Positions 46,216 through 57,151 are shown, counted from the first letter of the stretch. The stretch: DNA of 64,000 nt from Sulfolobus sp. A20 (GCF_001719125.1 NZ_CP017006.1:930001-994000), one strand, 5' to 3'. The notes: a model not told the origin generated them from the letters alone. Program-made: numbers and translations.

Positions 46216-47694
46216 ATGAATTGGGACGAAAGGAGAGTAAAAATCATTGAAGAACTTAGAAAATTGGGTATAGAGCCTTATCCAGCTAAATATGAGATTA
46301 CACATACTATTAAGGATATAAAAAATCTTGCCCTTTCTTACGATTCAAAGTCACATGAACCATTCGTGTTTAACATCTCTACCGCTGGAAGAGTGGCTAA
46401 TATAAGGAGACACGGTAAAGCTTCCTTTGTAGATATTTTTGATGAAGGAGAGAAACTACAATTATATCTAAGAGTAAATGAGCTTAATGAAAAGTATGAA
46501 GATTTCTTTAAGTATATAGATAGAGGGGATATAATAGGAGTTAAAGGCGATGTGTTTTATACCATGAAAGGAGAGTTAAGCCTACTTGTAAAAGATTATA
46601 AATTATTGTCGAAGGCATTAGTAGAACCGCCGGACTGGTCTAAACTATCCCCAGAATTCAGATATGCTCATCGTTATGTCGATTTCCTATATAATGATAA
46701 CGCCAGAAGAGCAATGGAGATAAGGTATAGTGCAATTAGAAGCATTAGGGAATACTTATATTCTAAGGGCTTCATTGAGGTAGAGACTCCAGTGGTTCAA
46801 CCAGTATATGGTGGAGCTTTAGCTAGACCTTTTAGAACTCATGTTAATTATCTAAATGAGGATTGGTACCTAAGAATAGCGCTTGAATTATATCTTAAAA
46901 GGTATATTATTGGAGGATTTAATAAAGTATTTGAAATTGGAAAAGTTTTTAGAAATGAAGATATAGATGTGACTCATAATCCGGAGTTTACTTTACTCGA
47001 GCTATATTGGGCTTACGCTGACTATAATGATATCATGAATCTAACTGAAGATTTAATAAGAACAGTCGCTAAAAGAGTTCTCAACACCACAAAAATCACT
47101 TATAGTAAATATGAAATAGACTTAGAGAAACCATTCAGAAGAGTTTCCATGTTTGAGGCTTTATCAGAAGCTTTAGGAAAGAACGTAGAAGGTATGACCG
47201 ATGAAGAGTTAACAGAATTAATGAAGAAGTATGGTCTTATTCCTAGAGGGAATAAGTACATAAGAGGACTAATGATAGAGAAACTCTTTGATAAGTTAGT
47301 AGTGCCTAATATTGTAGATCCTACATTTATAACTGACTATCCTATAGAGACTACTCCATTATGCAAACCTCATAGAAGTAAACAAGGATTAGTAGAGAGA
47401 TTTGAGCTATTTATTGCAGGAATGGAGTTTGCTAATGCGTATACGGAGCTTAATGATCCGATACTTCAAGATAAATTATTTAAAGAGGAGCAAGAGATGT
47501 TCAAGCGTGGGGATGAGGAGGCACATCCATATGATAAAGACTTTATAAGGGCGTTAAGTTATGGGATGCCTCCTACTGGGGGTTTAGGAATAGGAATTGA
47601 TAGATTAATAATGTTGTTAACTAATAATTATAGTATAAAAGAAGTAATTCCATTTCCTATGATAAGTAGTAAAGTTATCCTGGAGGACGATTAG
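46216..47694 (+). CDS. lysS: Lysyl-tRNA synthetase, class II
   Basis: The product of about 492 aa has an OB-fold anticodon-binding domain (residues 55-135, with [18 protein letters not shown]), motif 2 with [32 protein letters not shown], and motif 3 [13 protein letters not shown]. Sulfolobales use this class II enzyme rather than the class I form of many archaea. ATG 46216 is preferred over TTG 46210; TTTAATTTT lies about 27 bp upstream, giving a leaderless mRNA. It ends by overlapping the protease gene by 20 bp. Confidence 0.93.
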   Translation: MNWDERRVKIIEELRKLGIEPYPAKYEITHTIKDIKNLALSYDSKSHEPFVFNISTAGRVANIRRHGKASFVDIFDEGEKLQLYLRVNELNEKYEDFFKYIDRGDIIGVKGDVFYTMKGELSLLVKDYKLLSKALVEPPDWSKLSPEFRYAHRYVDFLYNDNARRAMEIRYSAIRSIREYLYSKGFIEVETPVVQPVYGGALARPFRTHVNYLNEDWYLRIALELYLKRYIIGGFNKVFEIGKVFRNEDIDVTHNPEFTLLELYWAYADYNDIMNLTEDLIRTVAKRVLNTTKITYSKYEIDLEKPFRRVSMFEALSEALGKNVEGMTDEELTELMKKYGLIPRGNKYIRGLMIEKLFDKLVVPNIVDPTFITDYPIETTPLCKPHRSKQGLVERFELFIAGMEFANAYTELNDPILQDKLFKEEQEMFKRGDEEAHPYDKDFIRALSYGMPPTGGLGIGIDRLIMLLTNNYSIKEVIPFPMISSKVILEDD

Positions 47695-48766
47695 AAACAA
47701 ATATTGCAAATATAAAAGTTAACAAGAATATTGACTGCAAGTAAAAGGACACTTTTTCACCGTTTTCCCCTAGAAATCTCTTTAAAGCTTCAGTTAATAG
47801 TTTCCCTCCATCGGTAATTATTAAAGGCGCTGCGTTGAAAAGTGATAGGCTGAAATTTACTATGAACATCCAAGTGAAAAATGTTAATATTGATATTAAA
47901 GGTCCCGGTATATAATATGTAACGTAAACACCTAACAAATGGTTGGGAATGTAAACTGATATATTATGAAAAGTATGATTAGGCAACAACAATGTTATTG
48001 AAACGTTAGTGTAGTTAGTGAGGAATTCATGCAACTGTTGAAAAGTAGTAATAGGATGACCGTTTATGGCATATATTATATCTCCTGCAGTTATTGAAGA
48101 ATTATAAGCTACGCTATTTTTTAGCACACCCACTATCTGTATACCATGAGATAATGCGCTTGGTAAATATGGTAGTTCAAAGGATAGTGGTAATGCAATA
48201 AGTGCTAATATTAAATTTATCACTATACCAGCACTTATTATCTTTATCTTACTAGTTGTTGATGAAGAGTTAAACTCGTTATCGTCTGGCTCTACAAATG
48301 CACCTGGGAATATTGCCAATAGCAAAATTCCACCATTTTTTACTCTAACATTATTTGAAGTAGCTGATAGCGCATGAAAAATTTCGTGTACTGCAACCGA
48401 GATTCCGATAGCTAGTAAGAGGTATGGAACTTGTGACAATCCTATAGTAACGCCAGGGATGATCGGTTTAAGTGCAATAGAAGGTGTTTGATTAGGTTTT
48501 ATTGTAAACATTTCAACTATTATATAAAATATTAGTGATATTCCCCCAATCATTAATATAAAGCCTAGAAACATTGATATTCTCTCATAGATTTTGTATA
48601 TTTTGGATTTAGAAACTCTAGGAAACCAATATTCCCTAGATTTTTTTCTCCACATTATAAAGAAAGGATAAACAGTTATATTGTATTTTTTAAGTTTATC
48701 TTTTAATAAATAAATTATTATCCAAGATGCTAGAAATGTCACTAATGTTAAGTAAATAATATCCAT
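47675..48766 (-). CDS. Site-2-type intramembrane zinc protease with PDZ domain
   Basis: The 363-aa M50 protease has several membrane helices, the zinc site [12 protein letters not shown] (HExxH near residue 127), a PDZ-like domain (about residues 210-275, with [14 protein letters not shown]), and [15 protein letters not shown], the NxxPxxxxDG motif with the third zinc ligand. Such enzymes cut membrane-bound regulators. The extra-membrane loops contain N-x-S/T sites. It is divergent from the nucleotidyltransferase gene (13 bp) and convergent with lysS. Confidence 0.88.
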   Translation of the reverse strand: MDIIYLTLVTFLASWIIIYLLKDKLKKYNITVYPFFIMWRKKSREYWFPRVSKSKIYKIYERISMFLGFILMIGGISLIFYIIVEMFTIKPNQTPSIALKPIIPGVTIGLSQVPYLLLAIGISVAVHEIFHALSATSNNVRVKNGGILLLAIFPGAFVEPDDNEFNSSSTTSKIKIISAGIVINLILALIALPLSFELPYLPSALSHGIQIVGVLKNSVAYNSSITAGDIIYAINGHPITTFQQLHEFLTNYTNVSITLLLPNHTFHNISVYIPNHLLGVYVTYYIPGPLISILTFFTWMFIVNFSLSLFNAAPLIITDGGKLLTEALKRFLGENGEKVSFYLQSIFLLTFIFAIFVSNRPPG

Positions 48767-48779
48767 AAGTCTAAATACA

Positions 48780-49457
48780 GTGATAGTGAATATAAAAACT
48801 ATGCAAGTAGAGTATACAGATGCTCATTGGAGACTATTAACAAAGAAAAGGAAAATGGCTTTAGACCTTTTATATAACTTAAAAAAATTAGGGCTTATAG
48901 GCTTTGTTTATGGATCAGTAGCTAGGGGGGATGTAAATGAGAAAAGTGATATAGATATCGTAATTTTTGAACCTAACTATATTTTGTTAGATACGTTGAA
49001 CGTTCATCATAAATATATTATTCAGCCTACACCTTGGTCAACACCAAAAGCTTATTTATCGCTAGATGAGGACGAGAAAGTAGTAATCTCATTTCCTCTT
49101 GGAAAGCTAAAGCGAGATGAAGTTGAATTCTATAACTTTGGAGGGTTAGTGGGTATAGAGGATCTAGAGAATAATAAGAGAGTGCCCGGAGTAAACAAGA
49201 AATTGTACATAATTGAACCTACAGATTACGGACATATGGAAATCTCTCTGCAGGGAAATGAGGACTACGCGTCTAAACTATTAAAGATTTCAGTTAATAC
49301 TATAAGGGAAAGAGAAGCGTTATTAATGAAAAGGAAAGAAAGTGGTCACTCTGGTATATACCTTAGATATGATATTAGTGGAGATGATACTATTTATGAT
49401 GTAATAAATAAGTTATATAAGACCAATAAATATTTTAGGAGAATGATAAATGTTTAA
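48780..49457 (+). CDS. Pol-beta-fold nucleotidyltransferase
   Basis: The 225-aa protein has GFVYGSVARGDVNEKSDIDI (residues 41-60), the GS-x10-DxD core of the Pol-beta nucleotidyltransferase superfamily, followed by an archaeal-specific region (VGIEDLENNKRVPGVNKK, HSGIYLRYD). Substrate unknown: it could adenylate RNA, protein or a small molecule. The true start may be ATG 48801 (MQVEYTDAH). It overlaps the next gene by 8 bp and heads a three-gene operon with a radical SAM enzyme. Confidence 0.72.
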   Translation: MIVNIKTMQVEYTDAHWRLLTKKRKMALDLLYNLKKLGLIGFVYGSVARGDVNEKSDIDIVIFEPNYILLDTLNVHHKYIIQPTPWSTPKAYLSLDEDEKVVISFPLGKLKRDEVEFYNFGGLVGIEDLENNKRVPGVNKKLYIIEPTDYGHMEISLQGNEDYASKLLKISVNTIREREALLMKRKESGHSGIYLRYDISGDDTIYDVINKLYKTNKYFRRMINV

Positions 49458-50031
49458 CATAGACAATTTATATTTAGATAAAAACTTGAAATTAAATGTA
49501 ATAAATGTAAAACGCTCTCATATAAAGGAGTTAATAACTTTTGATTTAATGCTAGGGACTCAGATTATTGGTAGGTGCAATTATTTTGAGGGCAGAGAGT
49601 ATTATACTCCTTGGTTAGAAATTGATTATTATCCAGTTTTAAGATATATGTCAGAAAAGCTTGAAGTAAATTTATTTAAACGCATCTACAACTTATTGTG
49701 TCCTGCATCTAAGTTGTTTGTTACTTATATCAGAGATAAGGAGACTATGGAAATGCTATATAAAGGTCAGCATCCAGCTGAAACCCCCTTAGGTTTCTCG
49801 ATTCTTTCAGCTGGTTTTACGTGGTTTAAGAATTGGTATTTTCCTGAAGGTGGTAATGAAGGTTTCCCTAAACTCCAAGCTAATAAACCTCTTAATTTAT
49901 CTGATGCTATAAGGCAACTGACAGAATTAAAGAGAGAAGTTAAAAGTGAAAAAGTGAGAGATAAAGTGGAGGAATTAATTGACCATTATAGGAAATCCGG
50001 AGATAAGCTTATACAATGGGAAATTACCTAA
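49450..50031 (+). CDS. Conserved archaeal protein, DUF1122-like
   Basis: The 193-aa protein has a strand-rich N-terminal half (IGRCNYFEGREYYTPWLEID), then KGQHPAETPLGFSILSAGF (about residues 104-122) and a helical, basic C-terminus. I place it with DUF1122 from memory; function unknown. It is locked between the nucleotidyltransferase (8 bp overlap) and the radical SAM gene (53 bp overlap), so all three should be co-expressed and may act in one pathway. Confidence 0.6.
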   Translation: MFNIDNLYLDKNLKLNVINVKRSHIKELITFDLMLGTQIIGRCNYFEGREYYTPWLEIDYYPVLRYMSEKLEVNLFKRIYNLLCPASKLFVTYIRDKETMEMLYKGQHPAETPLGFSILSAGFTWFKNWYFPEGGNEGFPKLQANKPLNLSDAIRQLTELKREVKSEKVRDKVEELIDHYRKSGDKLIQWEIT

Positions 50032-51025
50032 AGGATGTGAACTCTGCAGATTAGGAAGCAAGTTAGTATTATACATAACTGGATATTGTGATGATAACTG
50101 TTATTATTGCCCCGTTAGTGAGGAACGTTTTAATAAGGATAGAATTTTTGCCAATGAGATGGAAGTTGTTGCAGATCTCTTTAACATAATCTATGAGGCT
50201 TATAGAATGAAGGCATTAGGTGCCGGGATTACCGGAGGAGACCCCATTCTTAAAATTGATAGAGTAGTTGAAGCAATAAGGTTACTTAAGGACGAGTTTG
50301 GTCAAAGTTTTCACGTTCACTTGTATACAACTGGTCGTTATGTAAATGATGATGTGATGATAGAGTTGGTCAATGCTGGATTGGATGAAATTAGATTTCA
50401 TCCAGTTAAGGAGATATATTTAAATGCGATAAAGACGGCATTGAAATATGATATAGATGTAGGTATGGAAATACCAGCAGTTCCTAATGATAATGAGAAA
50501 GTAGAGAAGCTAATAAAGTGGGCAATAGAAAACAACGTTAAGTTTATAAATTTAAATGAATTAGAATTAAATTCAAGAAATTATACAAATCTTAATAGTA
50601 AAGGGTTTCGCGTAGGTCATGGTATAACTGGCGTATCGGGTAGTTTTGAAACTGCATACGATATTATCAAGAAATTTGAGAATGAGAAGAGGTTGACCTT
50701 ACATTATTGCAGTTCAGTTTATAAGGACGTTGTTGAGACTAGAACTAGGTTCTTTAGAACAATAAAATATAGTGCTAAAGCCTATGAAGATTATACCAAT
50801 GAGGGAACTGTTGTAAGAGCAATAATAAGGACCGAGAAACCTATTTACGAGATGGAAGATTTCGGTGAGAGAATAAGTGAAAATGAGTATTCAATTTCTC
50901 CAACTGTAGTTGAGAATCTTAAGAAAAAATATATGGGAGTAATAAAGGAAATATACATCGTTGAAGAGCATCCCGATTTCAGAAGATTAAGGGTAAACCA
51001 AAATTTAATTTATACTAAATCTTAA
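49979..51025 (+). CDS. Radical SAM protein of an uncharacterised archaeal family
   Basis: The 348-aa enzyme has the cluster motif [15 protein letters not shown] (residues 33-47, CxxxCxxC), preceded by GCELCRLG, and the GITGGDPIL loop near residue 80 that binds SAM. It looks like COG2108-type proteins, related to pyruvate-formate-lyase activase but of unknown function. The C-terminal part has a small added domain. TTG 49979 overlaps the upstream gene; no later start keeps the GCELC segment. It is convergent with pelota by 21 bp. Confidence 0.8.
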   Translation: MTIIGNPEISLYNGKLPKGCELCRLGSKLVLYITGYCDDNCYYCPVSEERFNKDRIFANEMEVVADLFNIIYEAYRMKALGAGITGGDPILKIDRVVEAIRLLKDEFGQSFHVHLYTTGRYVNDDVMIELVNAGLDEIRFHPVKEIYLNAIKTALKYDIDVGMEIPAVPNDNEKVEKLIKWAIENNVKFINLNELELNSRNYTNLNSKGFRVGHGITGVSGSFETAYDIIKKFENEKRLTLHYCSSVYKDVVETRTRFFRTIKYSAKAYEDYTNEGTVVRAIIRTEKPIYEMEDFGERISENEYSISPTVVENLKKKYMGVIKEIYIVEEHPDFRRLRVNQNLIYTKS

Positions 51026-52036
51026 AATTCCTAGTATTCCAGTAAGGCTCTTAAGTTGGTAATAAATAGGAGATTCCTTAGGTACTAATATAACTTCTCC
51101 GCGCTTATTCTCGACATCCTCGAGAATTTTTTCTATCTCTATCCTTTTCTCCTCGTCAGTATTTGATATCATATCTTCTATAACTAAGATTATATCTATT
51201 GCCCCCATCTCAGAGGCATTCTTTACATGTTCCACACCGTAAACTACTAAATTGGGTTGTTTTGTTAATAACTCTAAAGCCTTTTCCATGTATTTTATTC
51301 CCTTTGATATCTCATAGTCACTCATTATCTTGTCTATTATATCTCTTCTGAGTATTTCATTTAATCCAGCTCTGGTAGCTGAGGATACGCTATCAATATA
51401 GATGTTAACGTTTTTTAAATTAAGCTTTTTAGCTATAATTTCTTTAAAAAATCCAGGTCCAGCTATCAAAATTGCGTTAGGGTGATATTGATCTGTGAAA
51501 GATTGGATCTCATTAACTACTTCCTCTGCGTTTCTTTCAACTGTAATTTCATCGTCACTTATTGATTTTAAGTTTTTTTCAGAAAGTATTTTTATCCCTT
51601 GTTCGTACGGTATAGCAATTATATACTCATCAAAATCTACGATAACTATTAAAATATTGTTTTTACTCTTAGCTTGTTTGTATATTCTATCAACTGCATA
51701 TTTAGACCAATGATCTTTTATTATAACTATTTCGTCCCCTATATCCAGATTAACAGTGTGATGAGCTCCTTTTATACCAAATCTCTCTGGTGCATCTTCT
51801 ATTATTCCATGAATTCGTAATCTATTTGTAAATTCTTGAAATTCTGTATGCTCTACCTTAAGTATTATCGTCATCGGTATACGTCTACTCTCTTTCCCTA
51901 ATCCTACGTCTCTTGAAGTACGCGCGATTATTTTATCTCCATTTTGTAAAATTATATGTAAAGTCCAAAGATCGTCTTCTGTCTCCACGTGTAACCTCAT
52001 TAACTGTCTTTTCTCGTCAAACTCTAATATTCTCAC
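51005..52036 (-). CDS. pelA: Pelota (aPelota), ribosome rescue factor
   Basis: The 343-aa protein matches archaeal pelota/Dom34: an N-terminal Sm-like domain starting [46 protein letters not shown], and eRF1-like central and C-terminal domains (with GPGFFKEI and [15 protein letters not shown]). Without a GGQ motif it splits stalled ribosomes with aEF1-alpha and ABCE1 rather than releasing peptide. Divergent from the acetyltransferase gene by 20 bp. Confidence 0.93.
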   Translation of the reverse strand: MRILEFDEKRQLMRLHVETEDDLWTLHIILQNGDKIIARTSRDVGLGKESRRIPMTIILKVEHTEFQEFTNRLRIHGIIEDAPERFGIKGAHHTVNLDIGDEIVIIKDHWSKYAVDRIYKQAKSKNNILIVIVDFDEYIIAIPYEQGIKILSEKNLKSISDDEITVERNAEEVVNEIQSFTDQYHPNAILIAGPGFFKEIIAKKLNLKNVNIYIDSVSSATRAGLNEILRRDIIDKIMSDYEISKGIKYMEKALELLTKQPNLVVYGVEHVKNASEMGAIDIILVIEDMISNTDEEKRIEIEKILEDVENKRGEVILVPKESPIYYQLKSLTGILGILRFSIN

Positions 52037-52056
52037 ATCTCATATATTACTCAAGG

Positions 52057-52512
52057 ATGATACTTATATCTGATGCATCAGAGAATGATCTAGATGAGAT
52101 ATATCGAATAGAAGTTAATAGTTTTGAAAAGCCTTATCCTTATTCTCTTTTACGGGCATATTTAGTTTTAGCAGATGGCTTATATCTCACTGCTAAGTAC
52201 GATGGAAAAATAATTGGATACGTTATTGGGATAATTCAGAACGGATACAGAGGTCATATAGTATCGATAGCCGTAGATAAGGCATACAGAAAGAGGGGAA
52301 TAGGCTCTATTCTTCTAAAATCAATTGAAGAAAAATTTAAGATGAAAAATGCTAAATATTCTTATCTAGAAGTAGATCTAAGGAATCGTGAAGCTATTTC
52401 TCTATATTGGAAAAATGGATATATTTCTACATATTTGCGAAAAAATTACTATGGTAGAGGTAAGCATGCATTAATCATGGTGAAAAATTTATATAATATC
52501 AATATTGATTAA
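52057..52512 (+). CDS. GNAT-family N-acetyltransferase (RimI-like)
   Basis: The product of 151 aa has the GNAT core: VSIAVDKAYRKRGIGSILLKS (coenzyme A loop R-x2-G-x-G within residues 72-85), YSYLEVDLRNREAISLYWKNGY, the RimI-type second half. It probably acetylates protein N-termini. The upstream frame to 51913 is antisense to pelota, so I start at ATG 52057 after TCAAGG. It stands before the polymerase gene with a 51-bp gap. Confidence 0.85.
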   Translation: MILISDASENDLDEIYRIEVNSFEKPYPYSLLRAYLVLADGLYLTAKYDGKIIGYVIGIIQNGYRGHIVSIAVDKAYRKRGIGSILLKSIEEKFKMKNAKYSYLEVDLRNREAISLYWKNGYISTYLRKNYYGRGKHALIMVKNLYNINID

Positions 52513-52563
52513 TTTTCAAAAATTCTAAATAGGTTCAAAAGCCCGAATATCTTACTAAATATC

Positions 52564-54825
52564 ATGATTAGGAATTTCTTTATACTTGACGTATCATATG
52601 AGGTAAAGAACAACTCACCATTAATTTATATCTGGGGCATAGACCAAAATAATGAAAGAGTACTATTAATAGAGAAGAGTTTCAAGCCTTATTTCTATGC
52701 ATCCTTCGAGGGTAACAAAGAGAAAATTATAGAAGAAATAAGAGCTATAAGTAGACAAGAATCGCCAATAGAGAGCATTGAGACTGTCATGAGAAAAGCT
52801 CCAAATAACATGAATATTGACGTCTTATTAATTAAAACCAGAATCCCTACCTACGTAAGGATTTATAGAAATCTAGTCACCAAGATAAAAGGTATTAAGG
52901 AGGTTTATGAAGCTGACATAAGGTTTTCTATGCGATATCTAATCGATAATGATCTAAAACCTTTTTCTTGGATAGAGGCTGAGGTAGAGGAAATAGGCTC
53001 TAACGAAGGTATTAGAGTTAATAAAATATATGAGTTAAAAAAGATTATTTCGAGATATGAGGATAAAAGACCAGATTTAAGAACTTTAGCATTTGACATA
53101 GAGGTCTACACAAGATACGGATATCCAAACCCAAGACGAGATCCTCTTATACTTATAGGGTTGTGGACAAATCAAGGAGGTTTCCAAATTAGTTCAGATG
53201 ATGAATTAAAAGTTTTCAGAAGTTTTGTGGACTTCATACTAAAGTATGACCCTGATATAATAGTGGGATATAACAGCAATGAGTTCGCTTGGCCCTATAT
53301 GTTAGAAAGGGCTAAGACGCTTGGGGTAAGGATTGAAATAGGCAGAAAGCCAGAGGTAGAGGTTTCACAAGGAACTTATGGCCATTATTCTATATCTGGA
53401 AGACTTAACGTTGATCTAGAGGGTACTCTAAAACTTCTTTCTAGAAATTATATAGAAGATATTTGTAAATCTGCAGAATATTTTAATTTATCTGAATGTA
53501 AAAATAAAATGTTAAAATGGTATGAAATTCGAAAATATTGGGATAATGTTAAGGAAAAAGATCTTGTCAAAGAATATAATATGGAGAAAGTAAAACTGAT
53601 TTATTTATTAAGCCAAAAAATTCTTCCAATAAGTGAACAAATATCAGAGATAACTGGCTTTCCCTTAGACCATTTGCCAGCAGCTAATATTACTAGTAGT
53701 GTTGAATGGTTGCTAATTAGAGAGGCATATAAAATGCAGCATTTGGTACCGAATAAGCGTGATCAAGATAAGGAAAAGAATAGGAGTGATGTTGTAGTAC
53801 CTCCTATGCCCGGTATACATGAAAATGTATATGTTTTAGACATAACACCTATATTTATTTCAAAAATCTTAGAATATAATATATCACCAGATACTTTAGT
53901 GAATGAGGAATGTGAAGTTTGTAAACAGGTCTTCAATTATCGATTTAGAACCGAGCCAAAAGGTATTTACCCAAGTGTATTAAGTAGGTTACTAGGGCTA
54001 AGTGATAGGGATAGAGCTATCAGTATTATTTTACGCACATTTCTTCTTTATCTAAGACGGATGGGTTCTAGGTGGTATAATAAGGAAATTAATGAACTAA
54101 TAGATACTCTGGGCAAGGACATAGTAAGTAATATTATGAAGATGCTTGAAGGAACTGATGTAAAGGTGATTTATGCAGATCTTACGTCCGTCTTCTTAAA
54201 GGGTAAAGCAGAAAATGTAAGCGAATTAGTAAGAAATATTAATCAATTATACAGATCTAATATAAATATTGAGAAAAACTATAGGAAAATAATATTTTTG
54301 GAAAACAATAACGCATTTATAGGTTTATTGGAAAATGGAAAGATAGAAATATTTGGGCTGAAAAGATTTCGTGAAAATTTATGCAATTTGGCTAGAGATT
54401 TACAAGATCAAGTTATCAATTCTATATTCTATTCCAACAATATTAAGGAGGTTATAAAACTTATCAGAACATCCATAGCTAAGCTTAAAAGAGGTGAGTA
54501 TAAAGTTGAAGATCTAGCCATTTGGGGAGTCGTCGATTCATTTTCTAATCCTAAGCCACCTCAAGTAGTAGCTGCAGAAAAAGCTAACAAGTCAGGTTAC
54601 TTGGTCGCAAAAGGAGATAAGATAGGTTATGTAATTATTAAAGGTTCAAGTAATGTTTCCAATAGAGCTGAGCCATTTTTCATGGTTAAGGAAAAGAATA
54701 AGATAGATGTTGAATACTATCTTAACAACCAAATTATTCCCTCGTTGATGATAGTACTAAAATATTTTGGAATAAAAGAAAAAGACTTAAAGATGCTTGG
54801 AGCCGATATTCTTGACCTATTTTAG
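52564..54825 (+). CDS. dpo3: Family B DNA polymerase paralogue (PolB3/Dpo3-like), motifs degenerate
   Basis: The 753-aa protein keeps the B-family layout but most catalytic residues have changed. Exo I FDIE is present (D178, E180), Exo II reads GYNSNEFAWP with Ala242 where Asp is expected, and Exo III YNMEK has Lys342 for Asp. Polymerase motif A is DITPIF (D426); motif B lacks its Lys, Asn and Tyr-Gly (SIILRTFLLY, 487-496); motif C is YADLTS, with D539 kept and the second Asp replaced by Thr541. So nuclease and polymerase activity are unlikely from this sequence. Known Sulfolobus Dpo3 was reported as a weak polymerase. A structural role in replication or repair is possible. Convergent with dnaG (4 bp). 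Confidence 0.8.
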   Translation: MIRNFFILDVSYEVKNNSPLIYIWGIDQNNERVLLIEKSFKPYFYASFEGNKEKIIEEIRAISRQESPIESIETVMRKAPNNMNIDVLLIKTRIPTYVRIYRNLVTKIKGIKEVYEADIRFSMRYLIDNDLKPFSWIEAEVEEIGSNEGIRVNKIYELKKIISRYEDKRPDLRTLAFDIEVYTRYGYPNPRRDPLILIGLWTNQGGFQISSDDELKVFRSFVDFILKYDPDIIVGYNSNEFAWPYMLERAKTLGVRIEIGRKPEVEVSQGTYGHYSISGRLNVDLEGTLKLLSRNYIEDICKSAEYFNLSECKNKMLKWYEIRKYWDNVKEKDLVKEYNMEKVKLIYLLSQKILPISEQISEITGFPLDHLPAANITSSVEWLLIREAYKMQHLVPNKRDQDKEKNRSDVVVPPMPGIHENVYVLDITPIFISKILEYNISPDTLVNEECEVCKQVFNYRFRTEPKGIYPSVLSRLLGLSDRDRAISIILRTFLLYLRRMGSRWYNKEINELIDTLGKDIVSNIMKMLEGTDVKVIYADLTSVFLKGKAENVSELVRNINQLYRSNINIEKNYRKIIFLENNNAFIGLLENGKIEIFGLKRFRENLCNLARDLQDQVINSIFYSNNIKEVIKLIRTSIAKLKRGEYKVEDLAIWGVVDSFSNPKPPQVVAAEKANKSGYLVAKGDKIGYVIIKGSSNVSNRAEPFFMVKEKNKIDVEYYLNNQIIPSLMIVLKYFGIKEKDLKMLGADILDLF

Positions 54826-56039
54826 GAAGTGATTAAGTCTGAAAAAGTCAGTATGTCTACGTTTTGTGGCCTCTTTCCAATTCCTCCTATTCTCGCTCCT
54901 ATTATCATTTTAATATTTTTTTGTGAAGCAAGGTCAAGTAATCTCTGTGTTATTACTCCATCAAATACTATATATGTTACTTTGTTTTCTTGATAATTTT
55001 CTAATTTAGGTATAATGTCTCTCACTTGCACTCTTTCAATTATGTTCCAATTTTCATCATAAAGTATTCCTTCTAGAGTGCCGGGAAGCTTTTTGACCTC
55101 TTCCACAATGTTTTGGGGTAATGCTATTTGAACGGCTCTTTCTTGAACTTGTTTTACTTCAGCTTGAGCTGGTTTTTCTACAATTGCCATAGCGTTTTCA
55201 GCTATGATTTGCTGGGTCTCTTGTAACTTCTTGAGATACTGTGATAAGGGTATCATATTGGACAAAGCCTTGGCTATTTCCTTGTTTGTTAATTCCTCTA
55301 CTTCTCTTCCAACGGGAGCTCTTGCCACAAAGTCTATTTTAACATTATTGTTCAGCAATTCTTTAAGTATTAGATCTCCTCCGTGGTCTCCATCTACAAA
55401 GGCAATAACTGTTTTCTTCTTCTTAGATAAGTTAACTATTGAATCTGGTATCTTTGACGTAGCTCCCTCAATAGCTATTACGTTCTTATAACCATATCTT
55501 AATAAATTCAATACATCGGCTCTTCCCTCAACTATTATCAGATTAGGATCTTTTTCTACATCTGGACCCGCCGGCAATCTCTCCTCTCCGTATTCGATTA
55601 TCTCTGCAGTTTTTACTGCGCTACTAATCTCATATATTACTTCCTTTATATCCAAGGCTCTTTCTTTATTCCAGTTAGTTAGTATTCCTTTAGCCCTCTC
55701 AATTATTTTCTTTAATTTCTCTGCCCTTATATCTTCTATTTCAACTAGTTCAAATTTGGAATTATAAGGACCTACTTTATCAACGCTTTCAATCATTGCT
55801 GCAATTAACGCTGTTTCAATCCTGTCTAGGTTTGACGGAATTATTACCTCTCCTTCACTCCTATTCGACTTAGTCTTAATTTCAACTATAATTCTTCCTA
55901 ATCTTCCCTTATCTTGTAATTCTCTTAGGTCAAATTCATCCCCAAATAAGTTTTCAGTCTGACCGAATATTGCACCTATAACGTCAGTCTTCTCTACTAT
56001 TCCGTCTACCTCAAACCTTATCCTAACATTGTATTTCAT
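54822..56039 (-). CDS. dnaG: Archaeal DnaG-type protein with Toprim domain
   Basis: The 405-aa protein has a basic/helical N-terminal domain, the Toprim domain NLIIVEGRADVLNLLRYG (about residues 166-184), IAFVDGDHGGDLI with the DxD, and a helical C-terminal region. Archaeal DnaG is part of the RNA exosome and has been reported to have primase activity. Its stop overlaps the polymerase stop on the other strand. It is probably in one transcript with tyrS (14 bp upstream). Confidence 0.92.
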   Translation of the reverse strand: MKYNVRIRFEVDGIVEKTDVIGAIFGQTENLFGDEFDLRELQDKGRLGRIIVEIKTKSNRSEGEVIIPSNLDRIETALIAAMIESVDKVGPYNSKFELVEIEDIRAEKLKKIIERAKGILTNWNKERALDIKEVIYEISSAVKTAEIIEYGEERLPAGPDVEKDPNLIIVEGRADVLNLLRYGYKNVIAIEGATSKIPDSIVNLSKKKKTVIAFVDGDHGGDLILKELLNNNVKIDFVARAPVGREVEELTNKEIAKALSNMIPLSQYLKKLQETQQIIAENAMAIVEKPAQAEVKQVQERAVQIALPQNIVEEVKKLPGTLEGILYDENWNIIERVQVRDIIPKLENYQENKVTYIVFDGVITQRLLDLASQKNIKMIIGARIGGIGKRPQNVDILTFSDLITS

Positions 56040-56053
56040 TTATTTCACCTGTT

Positions 56054-57151
56054 TTATCTAGATACACTTTTACTTATGATTTGAATTAAATCTTTATATT
56101 CCGATTTTTTATCTAGACCTCTTCTTATAGGATCTAATATTTCATTTAATTTTTTTGCTGTCGCCTTCTTTAAATCCATCGGATGTATTTTGCCATCTAT
56201 GTACATCTTCTCTAGCTCCTCATAGCTCTTAAATTCTATGTCTCCTCCATATTTTATATCTCTCTCTATTTTAAAACTATTATATTTAGTAAAGATTATA
56301 TATTTAATTATCTGAATAATTGGATTATTTTCTACAACTCCCTTGGGACAATAAGCACCCATTATTTTTCTTTCAACGTCTTCTGGAGGATCATTCACGA
56401 ACACGGCAGACTCGGGTTTCGACTTACTCATTTTTATCTCTGCTTGTATGTCGTCTTCTTCTAAACCTTCTATCGTATTCATTCTCTGCCCTCCTTGTAA
56501 TCCTACAAGCAACGGAGTGTGAATAGATATGACCTTCTTTTTGCCTAATTTTTCAGCTACGTCTCTAGCTAACATATGCGCTTTTCTTTGGTCAGTTCCG
56601 CCAAGTGCTAGATCTAAATCTAAATAGAATATATCACTTACCTGCATTGCGGGATATATCAATTTAGAGGCATCAATCTCAGCCTCTTCAGCCTTTCTAC
56701 CCATAATCGTCAAAGCTCTCTTTATTCTGGCTAAGCTTGCGCTTTTAGCTACCTTTAAAACTAGGCTCCAATAATTCTTATCCTCAACTAATTCTTCGGC
56801 ATCTATTACTTTTAATTTAGTGGTGTCTATTCCAAAATTCCTTAAGACTTCTATTGTATAATCAGCTGCCAGCTTTATTAAATTCATATCTCCTCCTAAC
56901 TTATCGTTTATCCATGCGTGCCATGTTGCTCTCAATATACTCATTTCCACTCCAGCATCGATCAAGTCTTTAAGCTTTTGAGCCCATATTAGCCATCCAA
57001 TATGAAATAGACCACTAGGTTCGAATCCTATATAACCCTTTAACTGTTGATTACTATCTAATTTATCCTTTAACTCATCTATAGTTATTACTTCTGCTAC
57101 ATTACGTGTTATAAGCTGTAATCGATGATTGCTCATTATCAGTTTCCCCAA
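56054..57151 (-). CDS. tyrS: Tyrosyl-tRNA synthetase
   Basis: The 365-aa class I synthetase has GYIGFEPSGLFHIGWLIWAQ (HIGH-type motif HIGW), the YLDLDLALGGTDQRKAH substrate pocket and KMSKSKPESAVFVND, with a short archaeal C-terminal domain. Length is typical of archaeal TyrRS. The start is ATG 57151 or ATG 57136 (MSNHRLQLI). It lies between dnaG and the small gene at 57182, all on one strand. Confidence 0.93.
   Translation of the reverse strand: MGKLIMSNHRLQLITRNVAEVITIDELKDKLDSNQQLKGYIGFEPSGLFHIGWLIWAQKLKDLIDAGVEMSILRATWHAWINDKLGGDMNLIKLAADYTIEVLRNFGIDTTKLKVIDAEELVEDKNYWSLVLKVAKSASLARIKRALTIMGRKAEEAEIDASKLIYPAMQVSDIFYLDLDLALGGTDQRKAHMLARDVAEKLGKKKVISIHTPLLVGLQGGQRMNTIEGLEEDDIQAEIKMSKSKPESAVFVNDPPEDVERKIMGAYCPKGVVENNPIIQIIKYIIFTKYNSFKIERDIKYGGDIEFKSYEELEKMYIDGKIHPMDLKKATAKKLNEILDPIRRGLDKKSEYKDLIQIISKSVSR

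Noticed and set aside
51913-52056. N-terminal extension of the acetyltransferase frame
   Set aside because: It is antisense to the first 41 codons of pelota and GNAT homology begins at ATG 52057.
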